Assembly (NCBI GenBank): GCA_023394035.1
Contig: JAEXBK010000142.1
Span: forward strand, 1 to 7,273
Direction of reading: 5' to 3'
Source: Bacillota bacterium
GTDB lineage: Bacteria; Bacillota; Clostridia; Peptostreptococcales; Anaerovoracaceae
Length of the DNA stretch: 7,273 nt
The notes below the pieces were generated by a model. That model was not told the origin of the DNA. It made no database searches and saw nothing but the letters and a program-made list of their open reading frames with translations. The position numbers and the translations under genes were made by a program. Positions within the stretch are counted from its first letter, which is position 1. Every line of letters begins with the position of its first letter. This document shows, piece after piece, positions 1-5,367 of the stretch.

Positions 1-104
1 CTCTTCTCGTTCTTGAAGAGGAAGTCGATCCCGAGGATGCAGCGTCCATGAAGGTGAGTCAGATAGATAATTCGAGCAAGGAAATAATCAGCTCTACCGA
101 ATAA
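1..104 (+). CDS. C-terminal tail of an unidentified protein (5'-truncated)
   Basis: Reading from base 3, an open frame of 33 codons runs to a TAA at 102-104; the other two forward frames are closed by stops early in this stretch. The visible tail begins LLVLEEEVDPEDAASM and ends with a Ser/Glu-rich stretch. It is acidic and hydrophilic with no motif I recognise, so no function is proposed. The stop lies only 12 bp before the next start codon on the same strand, and that gene's ribosome site begins 2 bases after the stop, so the two are probably co-transcribed. The reading frame, stop and spacing are seen directly; that it is a real gene is inferred from them. Confidence 0.6.
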   Translation, partial: LLVLEEEVDPEDAASMKVSQIDNSSKEIISSTE

Positions 105-116
105 TAGGAGATTGGA

Positions 117-680
117 ATGGCACAGACGGACAGAATAGAGACGAAACGCCTTATACTCAGGCGTTTCAAGGAATCCGATGCAGATGAAATGTACAACCAG
201 GCAAAGGATCCTGCGGTAGGTCCGGCGGCAGGGTGGAAGCCGCATGACAACCCGGAGGAATCTCTTGAGATAATAAAAAGCATATTTTTGCCGGCTGATT
301 CCTTTGCCGTCACTCTGAAGGAAAATGGACATCTTATAGGTGCAATAGCTCTCGAAAAAGACAGACTGAGAGAAAATCCGGATTCGGCGGAAATGGGATA
401 CTGGATAGGCTCCGGGTATTGGGGAAACGGCTATATGACGGAAGCCGCCGAAGCCGTTCTCGAATACGGATTCAAAACGAAGCGCCTGAACCAGATCGGC
501 ATATGCACGAGCAGCACAAACGAAAGATCAAAACGAGTGATAAAAAAGTGCGGCTTCGTATACGAGGGTACGATAAGGCGCACTTTGATGACATATAACG
601 GATCGCTGCGCGATTCCCTTGTCTTTTCGATGACAGCGGAAGAATATGAAGCGAAGAGATCAGGCGAAAAGTCCTGCTGA
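117..680 (+). CDS. GNAT N-acetyltransferase, RimJ/RimL type
   Basis: A 187-residue protein of the GCN5-related N-acetyltransferase family, which transfers acetyl from acetyl-CoA to an amine. The RimJ/RimL branch acts on protein N-termini or small molecules, but the substrate cannot be told here. The N-terminal ETKRLILRRF (residues 8-17) is the family opening. The acetyl-CoA-binding region is at about residues 91-110 (AEMGYWIGSGYWGNGYMTEA), with the pyrophosphate loop in YWGNGY. Motif B is at 135-151, with N135, S138 and a KCGF...EG signature. The length fits the family. The ATG at 117 has an AGGAG at 106-110, 6 bases upstream. The gene probably shares a transcript with the truncated gene before it. 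Its last 21 bases overlap the end of the convergent aroB gene, so its tail residues are read from DNA that also encodes the AroB C-terminus. Confidence 0.88.
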   Translation: MAQTDRIETKRLILRRFKESDADEMYNQAKDPAVGPAAGWKPHDNPEESLEIIKSIFLPADSFAVTLKENGHLIGAIALEKDRLRENPDSAEMGYWIGSGYWGNGYMTEAAEAVLEYGFKTKRLNQIGICTSSTNERSKRVIKKCGFVYEGTIRRTLMTYNGSLRDSLVFSMTAEEYEAKRSGEKSC

Positions 681-1706
681 AATAAATTCCTCGAGTTCTG
701 CCAGTGACAGCTTACGGAGTGTGCATTTTCCGAGGTAGTCAGGTACTATCAGGGTTATCATACCGTCCTTGATCTTCTTATCGGTCATTGCGAGCCTTGA
801 TATTTCGGCAGGGTTATAGTTCAAAGTCGTATCAAAGCCTAAGGAATCAAGAATATCCGTAAGCTCACCGCTGATATCGGTAGATGTAAGCCCCATGCGG
901 TATGCCGCCTTTGATTCGGCTATCATTCCTTTTGCAACGGCTCTCCCGTGCGTGACCGAATAAGATGTGAGCTTTTCAATCCCGTGCCCTATCGTGTGTC
1001 CGAAGTTAAGGAGCTGGCGGAGTCCCGTGTCGTGCTCGTCTGCCTCTACAAGAGACTTCTTGAGAGATATGCAGCGATCGAGGACATACTGGTAATTGTT
1101 ATTTTTTATGTAATCTATCAGCCCGCTTTCCGAAATGACTGCGGTTTTGACGGCCTCGGCTATTCCGTCGAGCATTCTCTCGGCAGGGAGCGTTTCAAAG
1201 GTCATATAATCGCATATGACGAGTGAAGGCTGCCAAAAAGCACCTACAAGATTTTTCCCGTTCTTCAGGTTGAGACCGGTTTTGCCGCCTACGGCGGCAT
1301 CTACAGAGGCCTGAAGATCCGTCGGAAGTGATACATATTTGATGCCGCGCATATATGTTGCAGCAGCAAAGCCTGCAATATCGCAGACTACACCACCGCC
1401 AAGAGCAAGAATCATGTCGCTTCGCGTGTATCCGTCATCTGCGAGTGCCTCGAGTATGTTCGAGTAAATCGTAAGGTTTTTTGAATGCTCGCCGGCAGGA
1501 AATATGATCTTTGTGGTGTAAAAGCCGCTTTGAGAAAGCGAATTCTCAACGGCTTCGGAATATATGCCGCTGACATTGTTATCGGTTATAATGCAGACCT
1601 TTCGCGGACTGTATAAATCGGAGAGAAGCTTCCCCGTATCCTTGATTATGTCGTACCCGATAAAAACCTTATACGGTGACGGCGTTTGTATAGTAAAATG
1701 CTTCAT
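660..1706 (-). CDS. aroB: 3-dehydroquinate synthase
   Basis: This cytoplasmic enzyme converts DAHP to 3-dehydroquinate, the second step of the shikimate pathway to aromatic amino acids, using NAD+ and a divalent metal. The 348-residue length is normal. Visible family marks are the nucleotide-binding GGGVVCDIAGFAAATYMRG (103-121), SVDAAVGGKTGLN (134-146) and NLVGAFWQP (152-160). Metal ligands E184 (GIAE), H237 (NFGH) and H253 (THGR) are present, with the 16-residue H-H spacing of the family. Slight departures are C108 where Gly is usual, PTDLQASVD for the common PTTLLAQVD, and HGRAV for HGEAV; none removes a metal ligand. The start at 1706 has AGGGAG (1713-1718, minus strand) 6 bases upstream and a plausible promoter further out. 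No other shikimate gene lies in the window. The 3' end overlaps the GNAT gene. Confidence 0.96.
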   Translation of the reverse strand: MKHFTIQTPSPYKVFIGYDIIKDTGKLLSDLYSPRKVCIITDNNVSGIYSEAVENSLSQSGFYTTKIIFPAGEHSKNLTIYSNILEALADDGYTRSDMILALGGGVVCDIAGFAAATYMRGIKYVSLPTDLQASVDAAVGGKTGLNLKNGKNLVGAFWQPSLVICDYMTFETLPAERMLDGIAEAVKTAVISESGLIDYIKNNNYQYVLDRCISLKKSLVEADEHDTGLRQLLNFGHTIGHGIEKLTSYSVTHGRAVAKGMIAESKAAYRMGLTSTDISGELTDILDSLGFDTTLNYNPAEISRLAMTDKKIKDGMITLIVPDYLGKCTLRKLSLAELEEFISAGLFA

Positions 1707-1743
1707 AAAATGCTCCCTAAACGAAAGTTATAGCGATAAACGA

Positions 1744-1772
1744 ATTTTACCATATCCGGTAATTATATGCAA
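1744..1772 (-). promoter_or_regulatory. Candidate housekeeping promoter of aroB
   Basis: Read on the minus strand, TTGCAT (1767-1772) and TAAAAT (1744-1749) are separated by exactly 17 bases. The -10 hexamer matches 5 of 6 consensus positions, while the -35 matches only TTG. Transcription would start near 1737, giving a leader of about 30 bases with the AGGGAG ribosome site. The element lies in the 82-bp gap between aroB and the divergent SanA-like gene. I found no comparably good promoter for the plus-strand gene. Confidence 0.5.
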
Positions 1773-1776
1773 AATG

Positions 1777-1782
1777 AAGGAG
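1777..1782 (+). promoter_or_regulatory. Ribosome binding site deciding the start of the SanA-like gene
   Basis: AAGGAG lies 6 bases before the ATG at 1789. The same frame is open further upstream to an ATG at 1564, but that start lies inside the opposite-strand aroB gene and would add 75 hydrophilic residues in front of a typical Lys-rich, hydrophobic membrane anchor. The 1789 start is therefore preferred. Confidence 0.8.
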
Positions 1783-1788
1783 ACTCCC

Positions 1789-2502
1789 ATGATCAAAAAT
1801 AAGAAAAGAAAATTTTTGATTTTTATTGCAGCGATAGTAGGCGCATGCATGATGTATGCAGCGGTTATCAATCTTGTCGTTGTTGCAGCGGGAAATGCAG
1901 GTCTCGTCTATTCTGTAAACTCGGAGAATGCTTCGTTAGACGACGAAAAGATAAAAGAAATAAAGGATTTTTCTGCCGACTGCATACTTGTGCTTGGATG
2001 CGGCATCAAAGACAAATCCACGCCTTCACCTATGCTTAGGGACAGGCTCGAAACCGGAGTCATGCTGTATAAGGCAGGCGCGGCTCCGAAGCTGCTTTTG
2101 ACGGGGGATAACGGAAGCAAGTATCACAACGAGCTTCATGTTATGCTGAAATATTGTATCGACAACGGTGTGCCGCCGGAAGATGTTTTTTGTGATCATG
2201 CCGGATTCTCGACATCCGAATCTATGATAAGAGCAAAGGGTATTTTTTGCGTGGAAAAGGCGATAATAGTTACCCAGAAATATCACGAGTACAGAGCGTT
2301 GTATATAGCAAAGCAGGCAGGATTCAAGGCTATAGGCGTGTCGTCCGATCAAAAAGCGTATGCCGGACAGGTTATGCGTGACATAAGAGAGATACTCGCA
2401 CGAAATAAAGATTTTCATATGTATCTGCTCGGAAAGCAAAGTGCAACCGGAGGGGAAAAAATTTCTCTTTCGGGAGACGGCAGAATATCACACGGGGAGT
2501 AG
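1789..2502 (+). CDS. SanA/YdcF-like DUF218 membrane-anchored protein
   Basis: A 237-residue protein of the DUF218 (SanA/YdcF) family. Residues 1-8 are Lys/Arg-rich and are followed by one hydrophobic segment (about 9-34), so the rest probably lies outside the membrane. The DUF218 core shows LVLGCGIKDKSTPSPMLRDR (67-86), a TGDNG turn (105-109), HAGFSTSES (137-145), IIVTQKYHEYRALYIAKQAG (159-178) and RDIREILAR (197-205). All are characteristic of SanA-type members, which are linked to cell-envelope integrity and vancomycin exclusion in enterobacteria; the biochemical activity is not established. The C-terminal 20 residues are Gly/Ser-rich and likely disordered. The stop lies 3 bp from the stop of the convergent RNase H gene, and aroB is divergent, so it is probably transcribed alone. 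Family assignment is firm; function is inference. Confidence 0.88.
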   Translation: MIKNKKRKFLIFIAAIVGACMMYAAVINLVVVAAGNAGLVYSVNSENASLDDEKIKEIKDFSADCILVLGCGIKDKSTPSPMLRDRLETGVMLYKAGAAPKLLLTGDNGSKYHNELHVMLKYCIDNGVPPEDVFCDHAGFSTSESMIRAKGIFCVEKAIIVTQKYHEYRALYIAKQAGFKAIGVSSDQKAYAGQVMRDIREILARNKDFHMYLLGKQSATGGEKISLSGDGRISHGE

Positions 2503-2505
2503 ATG

Positions 2506-3051
2506 CTATTCGCGTACCTCGTCTATGCCTTCGTTTGCAAGCTCATCGGCGCGATTGTTCATTTCCGTAACATATTCAAAGTCCGCAATGGAAAATTCCT
2601 TTCCGTTCCATTCGGTAAATTTCTCATAGAGCTTCACCTTGTCTGTATTGGAGCTTGATATGTCCACATGCCCCTTTACCCTGTAAAACCTCACGTCGTG
2701 ATCTTCAGTGAGTGCAATGAGCTCTTCCCAAAGCTCGCGGTTTAGAACGGGTTTCTTTGCGGCAGTTTTCCAGCCGTTTTTGCGCCAGCCTATGTACCAC
2801 TTGTTAATAAAGCATGAGGCCACATATGAGCTGTCCGTAAATACGCGAACTGTAAGACCGCTGCGCGTGAGGCATTTGAAGCCCTCTATGACCGCAGTAA
2901 GCTCCATTCTGTTATTTGTAGTATTGAGTTCTCCGCCGTGAAGCTCTTTTTTTGTATCCCCGTATTCGAGGATACAGCCCCAGCCGCCTGTATTCGTTTC
3001 GTTTTGGTTTCCGGAGCAGGCGCCGTCCGTATACATGTTCAGTGTTTTCAT
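2506..3051 (-). CDS. rnhA: Ribonuclease HI with an insertion before the last catalytic aspartate
   Basis: This enzyme cleaves the RNA strand of RNA-DNA hybrids (R-loops, primers) using two metal ions. The catalytic residues are all visible: D9 (YTDGACSGN), E50 (NRMEL), D73 (FTDSSYV), H128 (VKGH) and D169 (NNRADELA). The basic handle region is present at about 84-105 (KWYIGWRKNGWKTAAKK). At 181 residues it is longer than the 155-residue E. coli enzyme. The spacing H128-D169 is 41 residues against 10 between H124 and D134 in E. coli, so about 31 residues are inserted in the loop carrying the catalytic histidine. The start at 3051 has no Shine-Dalgarno sequence, and a TATAAT ends only 7 bases upstream, suggesting a nearly leaderless mRNA. 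The in-frame ATG at codon 6 has no better site, and no start codon lies upstream in frame. Confidence 0.95.
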   Translation of the reverse strand: MKTLNMYTDGACSGNQNETNTGGWGCILEYGDTKKELHGGELNTTNNRMELTAVIEGFKCLTRSGLTVRVFTDSSYVASCFINKWYIGWRKNGWKTAAKKPVLNRELWEELIALTEDHDVRFYRVKGHVDISSSNTDKVKLYEKFTEWNGKEFSIADFEYVTEMNNRADELANEGIDEVRE

Positions 3052-3058
3052 GTCTAAT

Positions 3059-3064
3059 ATTATA
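3059..3064 (-). promoter_or_regulatory. Perfect -10 element immediately upstream of rnhA
   Basis: On the minus strand a consensus TATAAT ends 7 bases before the rnhA ATG. With usual spacing, transcription would begin at or within a base or two of the start codon. The -35 region is weak (best hexamer matches about 3 of 6). The element faces away from the promoter of the plus-strand operon in the same 76-bp gap. Confidence 0.5.
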
Positions 3065-3082
3065 CACTGTATTAAAAGGATA

Positions 3083-3091
3083 TGGTATACT
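3083..3091 (+). promoter_or_regulatory. Extended -10 promoter of the membrane protein-walJ-rlmH operon
   Basis: TGGTATACT is a TGn extended -10 followed by a hexamer matching 5 of 6 consensus positions. No good -35 is visible 17 bases upstream, as is common for extended -10 promoters. Transcription would start near 3098, leaving a leader of about 30 bases that contains the AAGGAGG ribosome site. Confidence 0.55.
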
Positions 3092-3116
3092 GTAATTAAT
3101 AAAGCAAGCGAAACAA

Positions 3117-3123
3117 AAGGAGG
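3117..3123 (+). promoter_or_regulatory. Ribosome binding site deciding the start of the small membrane protein
   Basis: AAGGAGG lies 4 bases before the ATG at 3128. The frame is open upstream to an ATG at 3035, but that start lies within rnhA on the other strand and before the predicted promoter, so 3128 is the better start. Confidence 0.85.
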
Positions 3124-3127
3124 ACTT

Positions 3128-3568
3128 ATGTATTACGATTCAGGTTCAGGTTTTGGTATAATGAGAATTTTTATAATAGTAGCTTTTGCCATCATCATAA
3201 GAACGGTGTTTTTAGCTAAAGCAAAGAGAAACAGTGACAGCAAAAAAACACCTCAGCGCTTTCAGATGAACAGCTCGGAGCAAAAGCCCGAAGAAAACAT
3301 ACAGAAAGGCGGCATTAAACGGCTTGACCCGAAAGAACAGCAATCGCGCATTCAGATTATGAATCCGTCACAGCCAAAATCAGAGAATCAGCAGCAAATG
3401 CAGCCGCAATATAAGAAGCCGACTCTATTTGACACGGAGGATGACGAACCGTTCGGAACGGAACAGAAGGCGAAGGGTAGCGGAAGCTACACCAGAGCTA
3501 CGGACTACGGCAAATCATTTGATGTCGACGGCAAAAGGCGTAGGGATTATAGAGGCTTTGACAGGTAG
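3128..3568 (+). CDS. Small single-span membrane protein, function unknown
   Basis: A 146-residue protein I do not recognise. A short Gly/Ser/Tyr N-terminus (1-10) is followed by one hydrophobic helix (about 11-28, GIMRIFIIVAFAIIIRTVFL). The rest is a long polar tail rich in Gln, Lys, Ser and Glu, with a central low-complexity patch (QQQMQPQ), an acidic stretch (FDTEDDEP) and a basic end (GKRRRDYRGFDR). The tail is probably disordered and may be cytosolic, because Lys/Arg follow the helix directly. It is first in a tight operon: walJ starts 14 bp after its stop, and rlmH follows. In many Firmicutes walJ follows the membrane regulators WalH and WalI, but I see no sequence resemblance here. A real gene by its ribosome site, promoter and operon position. 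Confidence 0.8.
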   Translation: MYYDSGSGFGIMRIFIIVAFAIIIRTVFLAKAKRNSDSKKTPQRFQMNSSEQKPEENIQKGGIKRLDPKEQQSRIQIMNPSQPKSENQQQMQPQYKKPTLFDTEDDEPFGTEQKAKGSGSYTRATDYGKSFDVDGKRRRDYRGFDR

Positions 3569-3582
3569 GCACAGGAAATAAT

Positions 3583-4386
3583 ATGGCACTTAGATTTTGC
3601 TCGTTTGCAACAGGAAGCTCGGGCAACAGTTATCTTATAAGAACGGACACGACAGCGTTTATCGTAGATACAGGTATATCGGGAAAAAGAATATTTGAAG
3701 GACTTTCGGGGAACGGCCTTTCTCCGGACGATATAGACGGCATTTTCATTACTCACGAACATACGGATCACATACAGAGCCTAAGAACCGTCAGCAAAAA
3801 ATCATCAAATGCATCGGTCTACGGTTCGCACGGTACGCTCGAAGCCCTTTCGGGTAAGTTCGACGAATCAAAAGCGTCGGCGATACACCCGGATGACGGT
3901 TCGTTTGTAATCGGCGACATTGAAGTTGAGCCTTTCAGACTGTCGCACGATGCGGCGGAGCCTCTCGGCTATTCTTTTGTATGCGGAGGACGCAGACTTA
4001 CGATAATAACCGATACGGGATTTGTCACGAAGAAGCAGGCAGAGCTTATAGAAGACAGCGATCTTCTCGTACTTGAAGCAAATCACGAGAGAAATATACT
4101 TTTGATGGGTAATTATCCGTATTCGCTCAAGATGCGTATACTCGGAAATAACGGACATATTTCAAATGAAGATGCCGCCGAATGTCTCATAACCATGCTG
4201 AGAAACAGAAAAAAGCCGGAGCTGCCGCGCATACTGCTTGCTCACCTAAGCAGAGAAAACAATTCGCCGGGACAGGCGTTTTTGACGATCAAAAACAGGC
4301 TATTCGACGAGGATTTCTTTGAGAATGACAGCTATGTCCTCGACGTAATTCCGCGCGATCAGATGAGCGATGTATACGAGGTTTAA
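3583..4386 (+). CDS. walJ: WalJ/YycJ-type metallo-beta-lactamase-fold hydrolase
   Basis: A 267-residue MBL-fold protein of the YycJ/WalJ (VicX) family, cytoplasmic, described as a DNA exonuclease and linked to cell-wall and DNA-replication coordination in low-GC Gram-positives. The family opening FCSFATGSSGNSYLI (5-19) is present. The metal-binding THEHTDH motif is at 57-63 (H58, H60, D62, H63), with further ligand candidates H122 (SHDAAEP), D144 (ITDTG) and H221 (LAHLSREN). NYPYSLKMRILGNNGHISN (177-195) is also typical. Start ATG 3583 is preceded by AGGAAA (3573-3578), a modest ribosome site 4 bases away. It is followed by rlmH after 2 bp, a frequently conserved Firmicute neighbour. The walRK two-component genes and htrA, often next to it elsewhere, are absent here. 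Family assignment is firm; in vivo substrate is inferred from the family. Confidence 0.92.
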   Translation: MALRFCSFATGSSGNSYLIRTDTTAFIVDTGISGKRIFEGLSGNGLSPDDIDGIFITHEHTDHIQSLRTVSKKSSNASVYGSHGTLEALSGKFDESKASAIHPDDGSFVIGDIEVEPFRLSHDAAEPLGYSFVCGGRRLTIITDTGFVTKKQAELIEDSDLLVLEANHERNILLMGNYPYSLKMRILGNNGHISNEDAAECLITMLRNRKKPELPRILLAHLSRENNSPGQAFLTIKNRLFDEDFFENDSYVLDVIPRDQMSDVYEV

Positions 4387-4388
4387 CC

Positions 4389-4865
4389 ATGAGGATAAAT
4401 ATAATCTGCATCGGAAGGCTGAAAGAAAAATACTGGACCGAGGCGGTAAACGAGTATATGAAACGCCTCGGCGCATATTGCGATCCCTTTATAACGGAGC
4501 TCAAAGAGTCAAAGCTTACGGGTGAGGGGCAGGCGGCGGAAGCGGCAGTCAAAAAAGCCGAAGGCCGTGACATACTTTCACGCATAGACAAAGGCTCATA
4601 TGTAATAACTCTTGAGATAAGGGGGAAAAAGCTTTCATCCGAACAGTTTGCGGACAAAATAAATACTCTTTCCATTGACGGAAAGAGCGATATAGTATTT
4701 GTTATAGGCGGCAGCCTCGGTCTTGATGAAGAGGTCAGCAAAAGGGCTGACTTCAAAATCTCGTTCTCGGATATGACATTCCCACATCAGATGATGAGAG
4801 TGATTCTGCTTGAACAGACATACAGATGCTTCAAGATCATACGCGGAGAGACCTATCACAAGTAG
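4389..4865 (+). CDS. rlmH: 23S rRNA (pseudouridine1915-N3)-methyltransferase
   Basis: RlmH methylates N3 of pseudouridine 1915 in helix 69 of 23S rRNA using S-adenosylmethionine, acting as a dimer on assembled 70S ribosomes. The 158-residue length is exactly typical. The SPOUT trefoil-knot signatures are visible: the SAM loop FVIGGSLGL (104-112) and the highly conserved end, SDMTFPHQMMR (127-137), LLEQTYRCFKI (140-150) and the terminal YHK. LEIRGK (75-80) stands where LDERGK is common. It starts 2 bp after the walJ stop with no clear ribosome site of its own, so translation is probably coupled. The stop lies 18 bp from the end of the convergent ArsR-like gene, with no terminator hairpin plus T-run visible. 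Confidence 0.96.
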   Translation: MRINIICIGRLKEKYWTEAVNEYMKRLGAYCDPFITELKESKLTGEGQAAEAAVKKAEGRDILSRIDKGSYVITLEIRGKKLSSEQFADKINTLSIDGKSDIVFVIGGSLGLDEEVSKRADFKISFSDMTFPHQMMRVILLEQTYRCFKIIRGETYHK

Positions 4866-4883
4866 CGTGCTAAGAAAAGCTGA

Positions 4884-5204
4884 TCAGACTACCGAATAAC
4901 GCTTAGTCAGATCTACATACTTCATAAGAAGCCCGAAGTTAGCGTACAAGTAAGTAAACTTATCCGATTTTTTTGTTTCGACAAGACCTGAACGGATGAG
5001 TTTTTTCATGTGCTGGCTTATCGTAGCCTGTGCGTAGCCGAATTCGGAAACGAGCTCTTTGTTGCAGACATCCGTCATAGCGCGGTTTGCCTGCATTATG
5101 TATCTGAACAGCTTAAGCCTGACGGGATGTGCGAGAGCGTCTGCCACGACAGCAATAAATTCGAGATCGCCGTCTTCCATATTTGTGTTTTTTCTAATTC
5201 TCAT
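4884..5204 (-). CDS. ArsR-family winged-helix transcriptional regulator
   Basis: A 106-residue regulator of the ArsR/SmtB type. ADALAHPVRLKLFRYI (21-36) is the family's first helices, and YAQATISQHMKKLIRSGLVET (57-77) is the recognition helix-turn-helix, followed by a beta wing (KKSDKFTYLYA, 78-88). Most members are homodimeric repressors relieved by metals or other ligands. The CxC metal box of ArsR (ELCVCDL) is not present: only a lone C47 appears in TDVCNKELV, so a metal signal is not supported. SD GGAGG (5214-5218, minus strand) lies 9 bases before the ATG at 5204. The gene is divergent from the sigma-54 activator, with 163 bp between their starts, and convergent with rlmH. Targets are unknown; self-regulation through the shared region is possible but unproven. 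Confidence 0.9.
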   Translation of the reverse strand: MRIRKNTNMEDGDLEFIAVVADALAHPVRLKLFRYIMQANRAMTDVCNKELVSEFGYAQATISQHMKKLIRSGLVETKKSDKFTYLYANFGLLMKYVDLTKRYSVV

Positions 5205-5249
5205 ATATCAATGCCTCCGGCGCATGATTCTAAAAAAGCGCTATGTAAC

Positions 5250-5278
5250 AATATATAATATTAATCCGCATGAAGCAA
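5250..5278 (-). promoter_or_regulatory. Candidate promoter of the ArsR-like gene
   Basis: On the minus strand TTGCTT (5273-5278) and TATATT (5250-5255) are separated by 17 bases. The predicted start is near 5243, about 40 bases before the gene. A short AT palindrome (AATAT-ATA-ATATT, 5250-5262) covers the -10 and could be an operator, but such AT palindromes arise easily by chance. Confidence 0.45.
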
Positions 5279-5297
5279 GAAGAATTTGAAATGCAGG

Positions 5298-5313
5298 TGC
5301 CCAAAAATTTGCA
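5298..5313 (+). promoter_or_regulatory. Candidate autoregulatory binding site, diverged copy of the enhancer dyad
   Basis: TGCCCA-AAAA-TTTGCA has the same 6-4-6 layout as the TGCAAA-N4-TTTGCA enhancer sites downstream of the activator gene; the right arm is identical and the left arm differs at two bases. Over an 18-base alignment (5299-5316) it matches the first enhancer repeat at 14 positions. It overlaps the -35 hexamer of the activator's promoter, a position where binding would block RNA polymerase. Self-repression by the activator is inferred from this. Confidence 0.45.
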
Positions 5314-5337
5314 TCAATGCTTTTGTTATAGTACAAT
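5309..5337 (+). promoter_or_regulatory. Housekeeping promoter of the sigma-54 activator gene
   Basis: TTGCAT (5309-5314) and TACAAT (5332-5337) are separated by exactly 17 bases. The -10 matches 5 of 6 consensus positions and the -35 retains TTG. The predicted start is near 5344, giving a 24-base leader that contains the GGAGGT ribosome site (5358-5363). Confidence 0.6.
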
Positions 5338-5367
5338 ATAAGTCAAGTTGAATTTTCGGAGGTCAGT

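Noticed and set aside
1564..1788. 75-codon upstream extension of the SanA-like gene
   Set aside because: It lies on the opposite strand of aroB, lacks a ribosome site and would bury the membrane anchor; the ATG at 1789 has AAGGAG 6 bases upstream.
2026..2439. Minus-strand open frame of 137 codons
   Set aside because: It is fully opposite the SanA-like gene, has no family resemblance and no ribosome site, so it is a shadow frame; the other long antisense frames were dropped for the same reason.
3035..3127. 31-codon upstream extension of the small membrane protein
   Set aside because: It begins inside rnhA and upstream of the predicted promoter, while the ATG at 3128 has an AAGGAGG.
4866..4910. 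Palindrome CTGATCAG (4880-4887) and CTAAG/CTTAG repeat between rlmH and the ArsR-like gene as a bidirectional terminator
   Set aside because: Stems are only 4-5 bp, the outer pair is separated by 27 bases, and no T-run is present.
5298..5313. Possible sigma-54 promoter upstream of the activator (TGCCCA...TTTGCA)
   Set aside because: The nearly invariant GG of the -24 element is replaced by GC, and the same bases fit better as a diverged enhancer dyad overlapping a housekeeping promoter.
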